A DNA stretch of 64,000 nucleotides from Xylogone sp. PMI_703 (lineage: Eukaryota > Ascomycota > Leotiomycetes): contig JAJTUQ010000005.1 of the NCBI GenBank assembly GCA_021399445.1, positions 1,240,001-1,304,000 of the forward strand. Direction: 5' to 3'. Within the stretch, counting starts at the first letter, position 1. Every line of letters begins with the position of its first letter. A program made the position numbers and the translations under genes. Positions 25,249 through 36,434 of the stretch are shown here, piece after piece. Under the pieces are notes generated by a model. It was not told where the DNA came from, did not search any database, and worked only from the letters and a program-made list of their open reading frames with translations.

Positions 25249-28210
25249 CTAACCGGATTTTTCACGACGCTCTCCAGCTTCGTCGTGAAAGAGTCAATTT
25301 GCCTTGGCAGAGTTGGCGCGAGATGTTTCTGTGGCCGATGGGCAGGAGCAGTTCAAATCGGTATTCGGTGCTCCAAAAGAAATGATTTCGCATGGATCTG
25401 ATAGGCGAGGGACGTTTCCTTGGCTGACGAACCAATAGCTCACTGGGATCTCTGGAATTACCTCAATACAAGCCTTCTGATTGCGGTAGCCAAGTATCGT
25501 ACGAGCAACTCTGATGCTGCTGCTGGGAGGGTTTCAAACAGATCTCCTCAGCATTGCGCTCTTGTTGGAGGCATTAGTTAAGCCTGGAATGTCGTGGTGA
25601 TGGGGGCCATCCTACCATGCGTGAAATGAATTGTGGTGGGCCACAGGCCTTGAAGCGATAGTGGCTTGTCAAGCAGCCAGCGCGGGAAAAAGCACTATGG
25701 CGGGAGGCAGCCAAAAAAGCAGACGGAAAGCTCCCTACAGATACTCCATGACTCTACCCAGTCCTGGCAACGAACGACAAAGTGCTACACCGACTCTCAA
25801 AATCTCAACAACACAAAGGCCGGCCTCCGTCAAGATTCCAGAGTCGCATCCAGGAAGGGTTTACTGCAGAAGGGAGATAGGGAGTTGGGGGTGACGGAGG
25901 GTTCTACAGTGTCTAGATCCCTCGCGTAGGTGCCTGGAGTTGCATCTTCGCGGGTCGAGGTTGTTCCTCATCATCAACCTGTGCACATCCGCCGCTCATA
26001 GCCTGCCGCCAAAAGGCCACCGAGATGCCGCCAAAACAAGGAACCAGCCTCTCTCCCGTTGGGCAGGAACCACTGTTCTTTTCCCTGCTTAGGATCAACC
26101 AGTGGGGCATTGCAGCTGTTGCGTTCCCATACTTTTGCTTACTCAATTGAGCACTATCAAAAAGGGAACTTACGGGATACCCAATGGTATGTCCACAGGA
26201 TGACTCTAGTCTTCGATAGACTCTGCATCAGAGCTTGAATGTTTGGAAGCCCTGTGAGCTTGGAGGCGGTGGAGTCGACCATCAGTGGTAATTTGCTCCC
26301 TACTGCTGCGATAGGAGCCACGCACTGGCTACACAGGATTTGATTCATCTCCACTGATACTCCTTTGGCACATAGACTCGAAGAGCTTCACAGATCTGAG
26401 AGATCTGACAGGGTTGTGGCTCATCCGCAGTAAATTGCCTTTACTGGGGGGTTGCTCTCACCTCGGCTGCCGCGCGCGCTGCACAAATAAAATTGCGAAG
26501 TTGTCAACGGGGAGTTCCATACCCTCAACCCTTACTCGGACACATCTACCATCCGCCATCTGCCATCCACCGTCATCACAGGCAACGTTGCGGGAATAAT
26601 CATGTGAGACATAGCTCTATCATATATACATTCGCGTATGTCAATTCGCTATCCGGCGTGCGGTTAAAGAATTAGGATGACTATTTGGCTCTTTCGAGCC
26701 TGCTTCCGACCAAAGTTTGGTTCCCCGAATATTCCGATTGGCATTATTTGACAGATCCCAATTTCTTCGGTGATACTGTAATGTCGGAGCCGCTAATCTC
26801 CATAAACTGGCGGCCGCTCTTGCAGAGTAGCCGCTGTGCAATCGCTCTTCATTACAGTATTGGTATATTTCGTCCAATTATCCAGCAATCTGCCGGTAGC
26901 AGCAAGGACTTCCCGAGTTCTACCAACTCTTCAGTCAACGCCTAACAGAGAGCGAAGGTCTAAGTCCGAAAGTCACCGACGAATTAATTAATTCTAGAAC
27001 GCAAAAAGGATTACGGAGGTACATGCGCACGCGAGGCACGGTACTCCGTAGGCGTCCAGGCGTCTTTCAGACCCATTCTCTCCCAGAGAAGCCGAGTCAG
27101 GCGCCAGAAACAGGAGCTACATCCGAAACAATGAAACAGGCGCCCTTCGGTGATTGTGGCAGCGTGGCATGCATAAGGCTGGGACATGGCAGTGAGCACT
27201 ACTGTGGGTAAGACGACAAATGACGTGATGGTACAGTTTGTTTGTTACTGTCTGGGGAGAAGCTCTTTTCTCTGAAAGTCGCCGAGCCATTGCTTACAAG
27301 CAGAACCTTTTTTTTCCTGCTGGATCTGCAGTCACTCGTGATCCACCTATCCTCTATTCTGCAAGCGCGATATCCAACAAGGGAAAAGGCGAAACAGGTA
27401 CATCATCCCAGCCACTGATTTATGCAAGGTTTAGTACAGTCACTGTATGGCACCAACGCAAGCTCTGCATTAAGACGAGGCTGGTACCGTACTTTAAGGC
27501 CACGGTAGCCGCCTCCTCTATCCAATGATGCTCCATGCCTCGCCTTACAAAACTCGTCCTGAAAGTGACAACGCTCTCTACATTCCACTGTGGTGTCGTC
27601 GCGAGAACCCCCCGGAGCCGAAATTTTCGAACGTTACACTCTGGCAATTCCTTTCTTTCGCAACTGATCGACAAGCACGCACGCGCGCGCACACCTCGAA
27701 AGAAGAACCGTTGGTTGGTCGTGGGGTTGGTTTGCTTGTGACGATGATCTTGTGACAGCTCGTTATTTCATGCGAGAGGTAAAGCATTGAAGAGAGAGAG
27801 AGAAAGCACCTCCTTCTTCGGGTTTAAATGATCTTTTTCTGAACCGAAGCTTTTCGGTTTTCGGGGGCAAATGCTACGTGATCATAGTGAAGATATGAGA
27901 CTACGGAGTACAGAAAGTCACCGAGGTAGGTGCTATCATCACTGCAACGCCCAGCGGAGCGTCACCTACTTCGCACTGGCGGAAGCGGACCTACGGGTAA
28001 GGGAGTGTTAGCACAGTAGGGCTAACTGCTTGCTAAGTCATGATGATGGACCCAAATCAAGCAAGCTTTGTCTGTAGACAAACATGGGTATTATTCCGAG
28101 ATCTACCATGCCCCTCCCCTCCCTCGGGCAACCACCCTACGGGGTTTTCACACACCCAAGCTCCCCCCAAGGCCCTTTCGCGAGCTAGGCGCTAAATTAA
28201 TACCTCTCAT

Positions 28211-28234
28211 GCAATAGCAATAGCAATAGCAATT
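28211..28234. repeat. Short tandem hexamer (GCAATA)n
   Basis: The hexamer GCAATA is repeated about three and a half times. This is an ordinary microsatellite-like tract in noncoding DNA. Confidence 0.8.
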
Positions 28235-28416
28235 GGATGGGGTGGAGGGAAGGGTTTTGCCGATAGACTTCTCACTGCGCACATGAAGATGGGTGTGTGC
28301 TGCATGAAAAACGGGCAGCCACGAGAAAAAGAGCCGCTGTATCGTACGATAGCCACGAGTTCTTCCAGATTAACTACAAAAACTGTAAAAAAATTTTACA
28401 TAAAAAAACTACTGTC

Positions 28417-28518
28417 GTACAGTAATTGTATAGCGATAACAATGGTGAAAATCAAGAATCTTTCATGGCAAATCATTTTCACTCAGATTCACGATCTAAG
28501 ATTCTGTAATTACTGTAC
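28417..28518. mobile_element. Possible miniature inverted-repeat element, 102 bp
   Basis: GTACAGTAATT at 28417-28427 is the exact reverse complement of AATTACTGTAC at 28508-28518. A second, inner pair (GTGAAAAT and ATTTTCAC) lies between them, so the whole segment can fold back on itself. The size, AT-richness and location in a gene-poor span suit a small nonautonomous element. No clear target-site duplication is seen, so this is a suggestion. Confidence 0.35.
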
Positions 28519-29494
28519 ATGAAACGGGACTCTCCTCTTTTTTTATTACTGTTGAAGAAAAAGAGGATGTCTATCGTATTCTCTTCTGTTTTAGATAAAA
28601 GGGGGACAACAATGGAGAGGCATTTTGAGTTTTATTAACCGATGACCCCACAGAGAGACCCAATTTCCTGACATCTTGCCTGGGTATCATTATAATTTTA
28701 GACAAAAAGAAGAAGGATGGCAGGAAGAGGAAAAGTAAAATAAAAAGCATCTGCTATCCCCCCGTAATGATGAATAGTCCCGCGCCGTTAAATACAAGAA
28801 AAAGTGAAAAAGAAAACAGTGGCATTGATCTTATGCCGCCTCTTCTTTTTTTCTCCCATGGAAGCAAATCTCTAAAGAGATCTGCTCTCAAAAGTACCAA
28901 TCTTCTTTCTTTTAAGGTTGCGTGTGAGTGTGTTTTGTGTTGTTACAAACGGTACGAGTCCCGCGCGTAGAGTGAATAGATTTCCATCGTGATGAGTCTC
29001 GAGGTCGTGACGTGGTGGTGAGTGAGGATGGGGATTCGACGGTTGACAAGTCTTGAGCGCAATCGAGGCTGAGACCGACCGATAATTATCGTTGAGATAT
29101 CGGCGAATCCTCCGTGCTAATTTTGGCAAAGCCCGTTAATTTTGGTTTTTTCTTCCTTCTCTCCTTCCAAAGTAACGCGATACCTTGGAAAAAAATATTT
29201 GAGGAACCCCCCATGCATTGATGGTGAGGTTCAATTACAGTACTGGGGACGTGGTGTCGAAACCGCGTTTGCGGAGCTCCGGGAGTTATTTTTATCAGAT
29301 ATCCTTCCACGGATACTAAAAATGAACATCCGCTAAAGCTAAACCACATCAAGGGTTGTTTGATGGGTATAGACATGGAACCAGCCATCGTATCACGTAA
29401 GATTTGGAATAAAAAGGCTATTAGCGATTTTGACCACAGTTGATGAAAAGGTGTCCTTCATCCCAAAGTTTCGTTGACATTATCCTGCTCCCGA

Positions 29495-30653
29495 TTAATC
29501 GTCGTTGATGCCAAATGTGCGCTTCAAGGAATCCAGCTCCCTCTGGAGATGGTCAATGCCGCTCTGGAGTCCGCCCAGCACACCGTATATCTGTCTCTGC
29601 TTGCTCTTCGGTAACGAGTCAATAAGCGAAATGGATGCCTCCTCATTACCAGCTGTCCCTTCGCGTCTCTCGGACTCATAACTAGCTTGCTGCGAAAAGG
29701 AGCCGTTCTGCTCATCTCTGCCGTTCAGAGGCTGCGACGGAGGAGGTGGAGGAGGAGGTAACGGTGGAGCTTGGTTCACAGCTGCCCAACTTATCGGCCT
29801 CTCAGTGACCGGTCTGTCGCGTTCCGGAGGAGGTGGCGGTGGGATGTATCGAGAATTCGGTGTCTCTATGTTCATCTGAGATGGAATCTGAGGTGGCGGC
29901 GCTGGCATCGGCGAGTTCACTGTTGCCCAGTGTCGCTCGGTCATGTCTCTTATCGCGGGTCTCCTTTCTTCTTCGGATTTCGGTTCTGGATCTGCAAGCT
30001 CCCGGGATTGCTGAGTTCTCCTCCGTTTGGGAGGCGGAGGACCATTTGGATAATGCGCCTCCGGAGGCGGTGGGAGAGTATAAGTTGCCGTGAAGCGCGG
30101 CGATGCTTCGGAGGTTGGACTCTTGCCATCATCTGTATCTGCAACGAAAGAAAGAGCAAACTATGTCAGTCACGAGGCCACTCCAACTCAGCAAGAAGCC
30201 GCCATGATATTGCAACTCACCATCGCCTTTCTTGATGCTACATCTGTTCGGCCGTCCGCTCAGCTGGCAGCTGGCGCAGGCGCCCTTGAAGAAGCCGTCC
30301 AGAGCGACGCAGAGTCTGAACTTCCCTCGCCCATTCGCACAGGTATTGCACGGCACCGGCTGCACCTGACCTCGGGTGGCCAGCAGACAGCCAAATCTGA
30401 TCTGCTTCCTGCGCGACTCTCCTCCGGTCTCGAGCTCGGAGCCCATCTCGACACCGGGTCGCCAGGGCAAAGGGCGCAACTCGGGCATCATCTGTAGCCT
30501 CTGCTCCATCGTCATGCCACTCAGTCTCGGGCGCCGCTGGCCGCTGCCTCGTCGTTGCTCGGGGCCCTGATCGGAGGGCCTGGGGAGCGGGTCGGAGGGG
30601 GAATTGTCGTCCGCCATGGGCTCGGGGGACTGGAGAGTTCTGGCAAAATCCAT
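29495..30653 (-). CDS. DUF3716 zinc-finger-like protein
   Basis: Protein of unknown function carrying the fungal DUF3716 cysteine pattern. Exons 30653-30221 and 30138-29495 (intron 30139-30220, GTGAGT to GCAG) give 358 residues from the first in-frame ATG. The domain at about residues 98-140 has cysteines at 102, 105, 115, 126, 129 and 138 (PCNTCANGRG, GACASCQLSGR, NRCSI), plausibly binding zinc. The second exon is rich in proline runs (PPPPPEAHYP, IPPPPPPERD, PPLPPPPPPP) and ends with a leucine-rich helix (IDHLQRELDSLKR) that could mediate oligomerisation. A basic stretch PPKRRRTQQ could be a nuclear signal. The frame stays open upstream to about 30855 without an ATG, so an additional 5' exon is possible. 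I infer a nuclear, possibly DNA- or RNA-associated role; nothing proves it. Confidence 0.78.
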
Positions 30654-33045
30654 CTCGTCGGTAGGTGTTGAAGATGAGCCAGGTTCAATTGACGTAGTTA
30701 TAGGAGATTGAGGTTGGAAGGGTTGTGGCTGCGCGGGATCTGCTTTCACGCCAGGACGGGGACAGGAGCACACATCTGGGCGGGACAAGCCAGGGTAGCT
30801 GGCAAGAACGAGGTACCGGCGACGGCGGTCGTCCCAAGCTTTTTTTTCGCCCTTAGGTTAGGGTTTTTAGAAATTTGCGAGACGCGCGGATGAGAGATGC
30901 TGGCATTGGTTTTGCATCTTGGACAAATTAGTGAAAATAAAGTCGGGCATCCCTGTAGCTGCCGGAGCCTGCAGGCGATGGAGCAGCGAGCACTGTGACC
31001 GGCGATCTCTGAAACGCTTAGGCCAGCTGCTAATCTTGGAAGAATGCTCCGAGGGCAGCAGAGCAGGCGACCGCGGCGACCGCAGGAAGCGCTGTTTAGT
31101 TGAGTGCTGGGTGCTGAGTGCTACCCTCTCTCGTTCACCCAGAAGAGGGCAGGGCAGGGTACGAGAGAGAGTACGGGTACTGTAGCGAGAGCGAGAGCGC
31201 GCGCCCAAGCCCAAAAGCCCAAGAGCCTAGAGAGAAACAACCCCGAGGTCCGCCAGTCCTGCTTTCGAGGGCTTGGGGGTGGTGGGTTACTGGGGGACAC
31301 TGGGGAGGGTACTGGGGGCCAGCCTGGGTGCGCTAGGCCGTAGACGGTGCACCGCCCGGGGGGTGTCCGTCGAGCAACCACTGAACCAGGCCTGCTCTGC
31401 TGCTACCGACCTGGCCGCTGGGCTGGCACAACTGGCTGGGGGAGCTGGGTTAACTGGCAGTGAAAAGGCACTGTGGTTCCGCCGCCAGCAGTCCGCCGAC
31501 CGCCCAAAGACCACTAAGCTCCGACTAAATACCACAGCTCGCATAGCTACTCCGTACGGTACAACTGAACCCAGAAGGCGTCGCTGCTATCGTCGGTCAC
31601 CGTGTGTAGGCGTATTTTGCTGGGTGAGCGGTGGGTCAACCAACGGCCCAGAGACCCAAGTTAGACGTGTCCGAGCGCTGCAAATCCACTCGGCTTCTGG
31701 CTCTGCGTGCTGCTTGAGCTTGGTAGCCAGCTAAAACTCGCACTTTGTGCGTGTGCGAAGTGCGTGTGTGCGTGCTGGAACGGAGTAACTGGCAAGAGCT
31801 CGGGATCTCTTGGGCCTCTTAGGTCCCGAGCTCTCCTCTGCACATTATTACCACATCCCACAGAAGTACCTGTACGAGTACATGCCGTGTGCTCGCTTGC
31901 GCCAACGGGACTAATAACTCAAGAGCTGCCAGAAGCCACCAAAGGGAAAGCAGAAAGCCAATAGCCAACAGTCAACAACCAACAACCAACCCCCTCGCAT
32001 AGATAAAAGAGGCATCTAAGGGCTAAAAGAAGGTAGATCACACAGTAAGTAGCTTCTATTTTGTTATTATTGATTTTTTCTTCTTTCTTTTCACACCACG
32101 CACAAGCTCTCTCTCATGCTCTCTCTCTCCACCAACCCTTTAGCCTAATCCACCTTCCTGACTTTCCTCTCTTGTCCCTTCACACACCTCCATGCCGGAA
32201 ACAGGGGGACCCTCCTCTCCGTGCTACTTTCCTTATTATATACGATCCCCATCCCATCCCCCTTGACTACTACTATTTCTCTCAACAGTACAGTAGTAGT
32301 GGACTATTAATGCTGGGAAAAGAAACAGAAAGAATACCACCCTAGCCTGCTTTTGTATTTTCTCCGATATTTCGTGCATCGGGTGTCAGATTCATAAAAT
32401 GACTCCCTTCACGACAACAGGCAGGTTGAAGGGGTGTGGTCGTTGTCGTCGTCATTATGGCCCCCCCTCCCCCATCGCTACCACCACTTTTCCTGCCCAC
32501 TTACCCACTTGCTACTGCTACTTGCTACTGCTACTACGACTGAAAATAATTAATAATGCAGCAGCAGCATGTAACCCGTCTCTTCCATGTCACCCAGGTA
32601 GCATCCTTATTGCTCCTCTTGGCCTGCTGCATGGGAACAAAATGCCCCGCGGGCCGCGATTGCATGGTGGTGGGGGGAAGGGGTATGGCTTGGTTGCACG
32701 CATATCTGGGTTTTATATTGCCGGAATACAACCCATCCACTCAGGAGCTTCTTGTTCATACGTCTGCTCGTCTGGCTGGGTGCCTGTGTGTGCTATATGG
32801 GAACTGCAATGCACTATATGTTCGGATAGGTAGGAAATGCCTCAAAATGTGCCCTTGTTGCGTTACGCAAAAACTACCGCGGTTTTTTCCTTTCTTTTTT
32901 TGCTCTCTCTCTCTCTGTCTCTATCTGAAAGTTGCGTCTAATCACATATCATGTATCGTAAAAAGTTTTTTTTTTTACAGAGGTCTAGACGGATATCGCA
33001 TAACACAGCAGCAGATACCTAGCTGGCCCACTGTGGTGCCATTCG
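30654..33045. other. Intergenic: GC-rich promoter region with G-rich tract
   Basis: About 2.4 kb between two minus-strand genes. It holds the presumptive promoter of the DUF3716 gene, with a GA/GC-rich area at 31080-31450 that includes a run of G-tracts (31275-31318), a TACTCCGTA palindrome (31548-31556), CT-rich DNA around 32050-32220 and short TGCTAC repeats near 32510-32535. Several open stretches exist (for example 32399-32833) but they run through low-complexity DNA and show no domain. Confidence 0.5.
31275..31318 (+). other. G-quadruplex-prone tract
   Basis: The plus strand carries six G-runs of three to five bases at 31275-31279, 31284-31286, 31292-31296, 31302-31305, 31307-31309 and 31314-31318, with loops of 1-6 bases. 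This satisfies the usual G3+ quadruplex pattern. It lies about 620 bp upstream of the DUF3716 start codon, on the non-template side relative to plus-strand transcription. Confidence 0.6.
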
Positions 33046-33991
33046 TCACGGCCTCTGGGATCCCGCTTTGTCCATTTCCTTCTTTTCCTCGACTAGCGCC
33101 TCCTGAGCCTTGAGCATCCGTCTAACCTGCCATAACGCCCGCCCCAGCTCCATCTCCAGTTCGGGAACCTGCAGGGCCTGAGAAATCTCTCGGGCGTGCT
33201 CTTTCTGTAGCACTAGTTCCTCCTTCTCTTTCCCTTTCTCTTTCTCATTTACAATTTTTTCGCTGTCGGGCAAGTCACGCTTTGCCTCGACGTGGTCTAC
33301 AGTCGGCCCTTTCTTCTCTCCAAAGTCCGGCTTTCCTCGAGCGTATATCTCGTTGAGAATAACCGACGGTTCTGGTGCGACCAGGTTTTTGTCGAGGAGA
33401 AATTCAAGGTGCTTTGAACCTGCTAATGCTCTCCAATGCGACCATGCTCTAAAGACCAGGTAAAAGAATGGGAGATTAGGTATTCTGCTAGATAGTTAGC
33501 GTTGCGTTTCTAGACTTGAGCTGAGCTTTCTGAGTTTAGATAGATATAGCTTACACTGGAATTATTGCTATAGGCGCCGTAATGGGCATTCCAACAAAAC
33601 ACCATATCATTGTCTTTCTATGCAGTCCTTGCCTCTCTGTAGCTAGGGTCCGTAACACCTCCGTAAGCTCTTCCTCCGGGATCAAGCCCGACGGAAAGGA
33701 TACAGTAACCTTGTCTTTACCTCCTAACTCTTCCCTTCTTCGGCGCGCAGATAGTGGAGGAATAGATTTGAGTCCCCATTCTTCATAAGGTATCCTCTGG
33801 AGAGCTTTGTTCCCGTAGTCTACCACCGTTCTCTGCCATCCAGACTCTTTCTTTTCCCAGCTCGCCCATAGATTAGCCGCCCTGGCTGTAGCCTTGTCCA
33901 CTAAAGTCTGCGACTCCTTAACTTGCACCTTAGCCCTCTGGCAGTATATGAGCGTCCTCCGCGTCGATATGGGGAGTAGTAACAGCCGCAT
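33046..33991 (-). CDS. Mitochondrial K+/H+ exchange-related protein (Mit_KHE1 family)
   Basis: Member of the fungal family related to yeast YDL183C, linked to K+/H+ exchange across the inner mitochondrial membrane. Exons 33991-33555 and 33484-33046 (intron 33485-33554) give 291 residues. The conserved start MRLLLLPISTRRTLIYCQR has the look of a mitochondrial presequence; WASWEKKESGWQ follows, then two adjacent hydrophobic segments around MIWCFVGMPITAPIAIIPV and IPNLPFFYLVFRAWSHWRAL, the second spanning the splice site. The C-terminal 90 residues form a charged Glu/Lys-rich coiled-coil-like tail. An upstream in-frame non-ATG extension was rejected in favour of the conserved ATG at 33991. Transport activity for this family is proposed from yeast genetics; whether it is the exchanger or a regulator is open. 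Confidence 0.85.
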
Positions 33992-34549
33992 GGTTCTTCT
34001 TTTCGTTAAGCCAGCCGAACGATATGCGGGCGAAAAAAAAGGGCGTTCTAATTGCGAGGCATTGCCCGTGCGCAACACAATAATTTCTCTAGTTATTAAT
34101 TGGTCTAACAAGACGTATAACTTCTACAGGTTCGTGGCGGTATTATAAGGCGAAGCTAAAATTAAAGAAATTTTTCGTGGGGAAACCAGCTTAAAACATC
34201 AACCATCAGTTCCAGCACGAGGGATGTTTATGCAGCTACTCTAGAACGATGACGCAGCTGGCTCGAGCTTCGTCTGCGATCTTGGCAACCTTAAATACAC
34301 AGTCAGGTCATTGTCTAATCGGGGCTTAGACTACGCGACGACATCTCTTATACCAACCACCCAATGACTTGACACCTTTTCCTAGCTTCTTCTTCCTGAC
34401 GCTCTCTTCAAACTGTTTGGCATGTATGTTGTTTAGGGACTCCCAGATGAGTCTCGGGAACATTTACTGCCAAACAGTCCCTTATATTTCGGTGTTAGAG
34501 GGCTTACGCAGCGCCTAGCTTCTTCACTTCTTTCTCCGTCCGTTTCTCC
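33992..34549. promoter_or_regulatory. Divergent promoter, Mit_KHE1-like gene and SRF1
   Basis: A 558-bp gap separates two start codons facing away from each other, so both promoters must lie here. The part next to SRF1 (34480-34549) is pyrimidine-rich. No recognised operator or repeat is seen. Confidence 0.5.
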
Positions 34550-36037
34550 ATGGCTGGCTTAGGCTCTCCTACCATTAGCAGCCCTACCAGCCCCAGCTTT
34601 ACCCTGGATGCGCATCATCTCTCCCCAGAGCGGCATTACCCCAATCGCAAGCGCGCCGGTTCCTCAAATGCCTCTTCGAGAGCGCTTTTGCATAGTGCGC
34701 TAGGTCCAGGGAGGGCCTACTATGGTCACCGGCCCAAGACTGCATCGACTTCCTCTCGCAACACTCAATCTTCTCGAAGCACGACTAACCGTACGGGTCA
34801 ACGAGATGTCCGGACTTTGCCGCGTAAGTTTCACGGAGGTTGTGGTGGAGCAAAGAATGCGGCGCTAATGTTTTTGAAAAGCCTGGATTGATTCTGTAGA
34901 GGACGATGACGACGACGAAGAGTATACGAACAGCCCCTCCGAGCGTCTGCTCTCTTCTTTGTCCAAGACTCATTCCGCAGAGCATCATTACAACCCTTCA
35001 AAGCCAACCAGACGGATATCCCAAGACGGCTACGTCGACGATTACGAAGATGGATCAAATAAAACAGAGGAGCGGAAAGAGACGGGTTTCTTTGGCGGCC
35101 ACCGTGAGCCCGAGCGGGGTAGGAAATGGGATCATGCTCGAGTTAGGGATCCGATTATTATGCAAGAAACCCCTATTCAGTCCTCGACATGGAGAAACTA
35201 TATTCAAGCCTCGATGTATGGACCTGCTTTAGAGGAGGAAGGAGAAAAGGTCGAGCCGCGGTTCCTGGAAGAGCAAACTCCTGGATATCAAAGACCCTGG
35301 CGCGGTGATATGGGTACCTCCGATGGCCCAGATAATGCGCTCAGCTACTTTCAGAATGAGAAGAAGAGGAGAAATCTGTATAAACGCTTGCAGGTAAGTG
35401 TTTAAAAGCAAAAAAAAAGCTGTATATATGACACGAGGAAACACTTGACTAATATGAAAATCTTCTAGCACCATCTGATAATGCACCCCCTCGTCCCTCT
35501 AATATTCCGGCTCATCGTCCTCTGCACATCCACCATTGCCCTAGGCCTCTCAGCATCCGTCTACTACCTCTCCAAGAAATACGATTACCTCCAGAACCCC
35601 TCCACCATCATGGCCATCGTCGTGGATATCGTGGCCGTGCCATACATCCTCTACATCACCTGGGATGAGTACACGGGGAAGCCCCTGGGTCTCCGATCGC
35701 CCAGAGCGAAGATTCGGCTCGTTCTCTTAGATCTCTTTTTCATCATCTTCGAATCTGCAAATCTGGCGCTGGCGTTCGCGGCTTTGACGGATAATGATGG
35801 GAGTTGCACGGTGAGCACAAATGGCTATAATTTTGTCATCTGTGGCAGGGTGAAGGCGCTGTGCGGGATCCTTATGGGTGCCTTGATTGCATGGGGCTTG
35901 ACGTTTACGGTTAGCATATTTAGGTATGTCCCTTTACTTGTTTGCTGGCTTTGGGATGGTTTTGAAAATTTCAAGGATTTACTAACTCCCGCATTAGGTT
36001 GGTCGAGCGTGTAGGTGGTCGAGAAGATCATCCATAG
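34550..36037 (+). CDS. SRF1: Regulator of phospholipase D Srf1-like membrane protein
   Basis: Integral membrane protein of the fungal Srf1 family; in yeast Srf1 activates phospholipase D (Spo14) and affects resistance to toxic lipids. Four exons (34550-34823, 34900-35393, 35469-35923, 35998-36037) give 420 residues. The N-terminal half is Ser/Arg-rich and presumably cytosolic, containing the conserved STWRNYIQASMYGP block and KRRNLYKRLQ just before the membrane domain. Four hydrophobic segments follow: IFRLIVLCTSTIALGLSASV, STIMAIVVDIVAVPYILYI, LVLLDLFFIIFESANLALAF and ALCGILMGALIAWGLTFTV. The tiny last exon adds only a short hydrophilic tail. Assignment is from the motif order and topology. 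Confidence 0.8.
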
Positions 36038-36434
36038 CCCCATCCTGTAGTGTGGAAGACTTATCTAGATTGATTTTGCCACTGTATGTATGGGAGCTTG
36101 CGTGTGGAAAATTATTCAAGGCGTTATTAATGGGTAAGGTGAGAGGTTTTGCGCGCACATATTGATTATAGTTTACTTTTGTTATACTTTTTCCTAGCAA
36201 GGTTTGAGATGGAATATTGTTTTATAGCACATAAAACCTCGAGACCTGATATCGGTGGCTGAATATAATTAGACACGTCCTGTTCATTACCATGATCCAT
36301 TTCTATATAAATACGGTATATACTGCCTAATAATGTCGCTACAATATATCATAACTCCAAGGGTAATTCTACTCAAATCATGTGCTCGAGAAAACTCTAT
36401 TCAGAAACCAAAAATCAAATGTATATATCAAAAA
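36038..36434. other. Convergent 3' regions of SRF1 and MFS transporter
   Basis: A 397-bp gap between two stop codons facing each other, AT-rich, as expected for 3' UTRs and poly(A) sites. No other feature is seen. Confidence 0.6.

Larger units (their letters stand above)
25249..29494. other. Gene-poor span with MITE-like element
   Basis: About 4.2 kb between BST1 (minus strand, so its promoter is at 25249 onward) and the DUF3716 gene's 3' end. No gene could be supported. A minus-strand open stretch at 26157-26354 and a plus-strand one at 26685-26945 look weakly protein-like but match nothing recognised. It contains TACGGAG palindromes (27012-27022, 27042-27050, 27902-27910), a hexamer repeat (28211-28234), a short GA tract (about 27788-27804) and a small element with 11-bp terminal inverted repeats (28417-28518). 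Confidence 0.5.

Noticed and set aside
26157..26354. Minus-strand open frame with protein-like composition
   Set aside because: I could not link it to any family, and flanking frames are closed; kept only as a remark in the gene-poor span.
32399..32833. Open frame of 144 codons in the 30.7-33 kb intergenic region
   Set aside because: It runs through TGCTAC repeats and pyrimidine-rich DNA, its translation has no domain or natural composition, and an overlapping frame (32556-33113) is open too, which is what low-complexity DNA gives.
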